DNA of 64,000 nucleotides. Origin: Actinomadura violacea (lineage in GTDB: Bacteria > Actinomycetota > Actinomycetes > Streptosporangiales > Streptosporangiaceae). This document shows, piece by piece, positions 61,642 through 64,000 of this stretch. Location of the stretch: contig NZ_JAGEPF010000021.1 of NCBI RefSeq assembly GCF_017573465.1, positions 1 to 64,000 on the forward strand, given 5' to 3'. Every line of letters begins with the position of its first letter. Position 1 is the first letter of the stretch. The notes under the pieces were generated by a model. The model was not told where the DNA came from and searched no databases. It saw only the letters and a list, made by a program, of their open reading frames with translations. Both the position numbers and the translations under genes were made by a program.

Positions 61642-62580
61642 ATGATCGACCTGCGGCGGCTGCACATGCTCCGGCTCGTCCACCAGTACGGGACGGTCAC
61701 CGCGGCGGCGGACGCGCTGCACCTCACCCCGTCCGCCGTCTCCCACCACCTGCGCGAACTGGCGCGCGAGCTCAAGGTCCCGCTGCTGGAACCGCAGGGC
61801 CGCCGCGTGCGGCTCACCCCGGCCGCGCACCTGCTGATCGAGCACGCCGACGCCATGCTCGCCCGCTGGGAGGAGGCGCTCGCCGACCTGGAGTCGCACC
61901 GCGCGGGCGCCCATGGGCCGCTGCGCATGTGCGGGTTCACCACGGCGGTCGGCGGCCTGGTCGCCCCGGCCGCCGGCGCGCTGCTGCGCGCCGACCCGGC
62001 CCTGACGATCGAGATCCGCGAGTGCGACACCGACGTGGCCGTGGGCCTGCTCGCGGCGGGCGAGACCGACGTCGCGGTCATCGAGCCCACCGCGGACGCG
62101 CCGCCGCCCGGTGACCCGCGCTTCGACCGCGAGCCGCTGATGGCGGAGGCGCTCGACCTGATCGTCCCCGCCGGGCACCCGTTCGCGGGCCGCCGCGGCG
62201 TCCGGCTGGAGGACGCGGCGGCCGAGGCGTGGATCAGTGTCCAGCCCGCGGGCTGCGCCCACCACCAGCAGGTCATGGCCTACTGCGCGGCCGCCGGCTT
62301 CACGCCGCGGATCGCGCACAACGCCACCACCTGGTCGGTGATCTGGGCGCTGGTCGGCAACGGGCTCGGCGTGTCGCTGGTCCCGCGGCTGGCGGACGGG
62401 CCGGCCGGCGAGAAGGTCGTGCGCGTCCCGCTGTCCGGCGACGCCGTGCCGATGCGGCGGGTGCTGACCTGCGTCCGGCGCGGCAGCCGCGCGAACCCGC
62501 TGATCGCCCGCGCCCTCGGCGCGCTCCGCGACGCCGTCCCGTCCCGCTGCGCGCTCCCGCCCGAACGCCCCGCCGCCTAA
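61642..62580 (+). CDS. LysR family transcriptional regulator
   Basis: The 312-residue protein has an N-terminal winged helix (MIDLRRLHMLRLVHQYGTVTAAADALHLTPSAVSHHLREL, first 40 residues in segments) and a periplasmic-binding-like effector domain. The 73-base gap to the divergent small gene could hold its operator. Its effector is unknown. The stop is followed by a strong terminator. Confidence 0.85.
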   Translation: MIDLRRLHMLRLVHQYGTVTAAADALHLTPSAVSHHLRELARELKVPLLEPQGRRVRLTPAAHLLIEHADAMLARWEEALADLESHRAGAHGPLRMCGFTTAVGGLVAPAAGALLRADPALTIEIRECDTDVAVGLLAAGETDVAVIEPTADAPPPGDPRFDREPLMAEALDLIVPAGHPFAGRRGVRLEDAAAEAWISVQPAGCAHHQQVMAYCAAAGFTPRIAHNATTWSVIWALVGNGLGVSLVPRLADGPAGEKVVRVPLSGDAVPMRRVLTCVRRGSRANPLIARALGALRDAVPSRCALPPERPAA

Positions 62581-62582
62581 CG

Positions 62583-62621
62583 CCGGGACGGCCCGCCGCC
62601 GGAGCGGGCGGGCCGTCCCGG
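62583..62621. terminator. Bidirectional hairpin terminator
   Basis: CCGGGACGGCCCGCC and its exact complement form a 15-bp stem with a nine-base loop between the convergent LysR and DUF1707 genes. Confidence 0.8.
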
Positions 62622-62622
62622 G

Positions 62623-63126
62623 TCAGGCGCCGGGGGTGAGGTGGCGGCGGGAGCGCCGGGCACCGGTCAGGAGCATGACCGCGCGGACCAGCCAGATCGC
62701 CAGCGCGATGTGCAGGACGGCCAGCGCCGCCGTGCCCACGCCCACGGTGAACGTGACCACGAGGAACACGGCCAGCATCAGCGGGAACGCGAAGTGCGGG
62801 CCGTGCCGGCGGTGGTGCGCCGGGTGGCGGTGGCGGCGGTGGTGCATGGGGTGCCCCGGGCCGCCGAACATGACCGCGTGGCCGACGCCCCAGGGGACGT
62901 CGCCGAAGGCCGCCGCCGGCCCGCCCGGTTCGGGCAGGCCGGTCGGCGCGGGCAGGTCGCGCACGAGGGCGCGCAGGTCGCCGCGCGTCTTGGCGGTCAG
63001 CACGGCGTCCAGCCGCTCGTCGAGTTCACCGCGGTCGAGCCGCCCCGCCGCGAAGTGGTCGTGCAGGGCGACCATCACGGCGTCCCGCTCGGCGTCGCCG
63101 ATGCGGATGTCGTCCGGGCGAGTCAC
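62623..63126 (-). CDS. DUF1707 (SHOCT-like) membrane protein
   Basis: The 167-residue protein has an N-terminal DUF1707 domain (DIRIGDAERDAVMVALHDHFAAGRLDRGELDERL), a histidine-rich middle (HHRRHRHPAHHRRHG) and two membrane helices near the C-terminus. Function unknown. The GTG at 63126 follows AGGAG and lies four bases from the PadR stop. Confidence 0.78.
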   Translation of the reverse strand: MTRPDDIRIGDAERDAVMVALHDHFAAGRLDRGELDERLDAVLTAKTRGDLRALVRDLPAPTGLPEPGGPAAAFGDVPWGVGHAVMFGGPGHPMHHRRHRHPAHHRRHGPHFAFPLMLAVFLVVTFTVGVGTAALAVLHIALAIWLVRAVMLLTGARRSRRHLTPGA

Positions 63127-63130
63127 TGGT

Positions 63131-63886
63131 CTACTCCTCGTCGTCGGCGGCCGTCGGGCCCGCGTCGTCGCCGTCGGAGGCGCCGTCGGGGGCGTCGTCG
63201 GCCAGGATCCGGTACAGGTTCCGGCGCGCCTCCGACAGGACGTCCCGGGCCTGGGCGACCTGGTCGGGGGAGCCGGAGTGGACGATCTGCATGACCGCGG
63301 CCCCGGTCTGCGCGGCCTGCTTGAACAGCTCGGGGACGCCCTCGCCGAACTCGGGCGTCATCTCCGCCCACGGCTCGGCGAGCCGCTCGGCGTTCTCCTC
63401 GACGTAGGCGCGGCCCTCGTCGGTGAGGTGGAAGGTGCGGCGGCCGCCGCCCTCCTCGCCCGCGATGAGGCCCTCGTCGGCGAGCTGCTGCAGCGCCGGG
63501 TAGACCGCGCCGGGGCTCGGCTTCCAGGCGCCGCCGCTGCGCTCGTTGATCTCCTGGATGATCTGGTAGCCGTTGCGGGGCTCCTCGGCCAGCAGGACGA
63601 GGACCGCCGCGCGGACGTTGCCCTTGCGCGCCTTGGGCCCGCGGCCCCAGGGGCCGCGCCCGCGCGCCCAGGGCGCCCGGCCGGGCCCGAACCCGCCTGG
63701 AGGCCCCCAGGGGCCGCCGGGTCCGCCGCCGAACATCGGGCCGAAGCCGGGGAAGTCGCCCCGGAGGCCCGCTCCGTGCCCGTGCCCGTGGTGCCGGGCC
63801 GCCGCGTGGGCGGCCTTCGCTCCGAGCGCCGCCGCCGCGAACGCCCAGCCGAGGTCGGGTCCGCCGTGCCGATGTGCCGATCCCAT
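63131..63886 (-). CDS. PadR family transcriptional regulator with a long Gly-rich N-terminus
   Basis: The 251-residue protein has a PadR winged helix (KGNVRAAVLVLLAEEPRNGYQIIQEI; GAVYPALQQLADEGLI) from about residue 88 and a C-terminal helical part. The first 85 residues are Gly/Pro/His-rich and disordered-looking. The ATG at 63886 follows GGAAGGTG. It is upstream of and co-directional with the DUF1707 gene and probably autoregulates. Confidence 0.82.
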   Translation of the reverse strand: MGSAHRHGGPDLGWAFAAAALGAKAAHAAARHHGHGHGAGLRGDFPGFGPMFGGGPGGPWGPPGGFGPGRAPWARGRGPWGRGPKARKGNVRAAVLVLLAEEPRNGYQIIQEINERSGGAWKPSPGAVYPALQQLADEGLIAGEEGGGRRTFHLTDEGRAYVEENAERLAEPWAEMTPEFGEGVPELFKQAAQTGAAVMQIVHSGSPDQVAQARDVLSEARRNLYRILADDAPDGASDGDDAGPTAADDEE

Positions 63887-63937
63887 GTTCTGCACCTTCC
63901 TTCTGAGATCTCTCTTTGATCCCTCGCGATACGACAA

Positions 63938-63947
63938 CGATATATCG
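63938..63947. promoter_or_regulatory. Short palindrome upstream of the PadR gene
   Basis: CGATATATCG is a perfect 10-bp palindrome 51 bases before the PadR ATG, with a second GCGATA word at 63926. It is a candidate operator for PadR. Confidence 0.4.
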
Positions 63948-64000
63948 AAGACGGCTCGTCGGGCCAGAGAGTTCCCGAATCCGCCGGACCGGGGCGCGCG

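Overview
The window comes from a very GC-rich actinomycete chromosome. The sequence shows strong GC bias at third codon positions, many GTG/TTG starts, ATGA/GTGA stop-start overlaps, a possible leaderless promoter in front of a kinase gene, F420-type and PadR/DUF1707 genes, and Streptomyces-like sugar regulons. An Actinomadura/Thermomonosporaceae-type organism is my inference. I saw no tRNA, rRNA, CRISPR array, insertion sequence or phage gene.

Layout. 1-2645 (-): pyruvate dehydrogenase genes pdhA-pdhB-pdhC (pdhC cut by the window edge), divergent from a GntR/FCD regulator. 3457-7852: a second GntR regulator divergent from an NRAMP-like transporter, pxpB, pxpC and a DUF1445 (D-glutamate cyclase-type) gene, a kip/ycs-like 5-oxoproline cluster with no pxpA. 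7873-9261: a Ser/Thr kinase fused to a CBM2 domain. 9274-20452: sugar locus 1, an ATPase-less ABC importer with an alpha-xylosidase, a GH1 beta-glucosidase, a LacI repressor and a secreted multidomain GH3. 20484-24037: small TetR-controlled units plus an NTF2-like protein, a deaminase and a cupin. 24044-29954: sugar locus 2, the classical cebR-bglC-cebG-cebF-cebE set. 30025-36186: sugar locus 3, malR-aglA-malG-malF-malE with CTTGCAG operators. 36203-37671: two RlaP-like nucleotidyltransferases.

37792-44020 holds the most interesting part: a tightly coupled operon (GTP cyclohydrolase II-like, CDP-alcohol phosphatidyltransferase, MDR dehydrogenase, degenerate PTPS/QueD-fold protein, GT4, methyltransferase, LPG-type membrane protein) that converges on and overlaps a creatininase/ArfB-like gene. 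The cyclohydrolase has His where E. coli RibA has the product-determining Tyr105, and the PTPS homologue has lost zinc and catalytic residues but keeps the pterin-binding Glu. This looks like an uncharacterised pathway making a pterin- or formamidopyrimidine-derived, possibly lipid- or sugar-linked, product; it resembles the S. coelicolor SCO6650-SCO6655 neighbourhood as I remember it.

44216-46529: two tandem paralogous SH3-type surface proteins with near-identical leader blocks, followed by a class F-like sortase. 46612-49506 (-): beta-propeller membrane protein, sigma factor and a frameshifted membrane glycosyltransferase. 49550-56049: a phosphoesterase, a maltokinase cap-like protein, an acetyltransferase, an ABC-F protein, a membrane J-domain protein and an unknown. 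56213-60954: a ROK regulator divergent from edd-glk-eda (Entner-Doudoroff). 61018-63886: an F420-type oxidoreductase, a small Cys-rich protein, a LysR regulator, a DUF1707 protein and a PadR regulator.

The three sugar importers each have a binding protein and two permeases but no ATPase, so they probably share an MsiK-like ATPase encoded elsewhere. They feed intracellular glycosidases (GH31, GH1, GH13), and the glucose released could enter the glk/edd/eda route at the right of the window.
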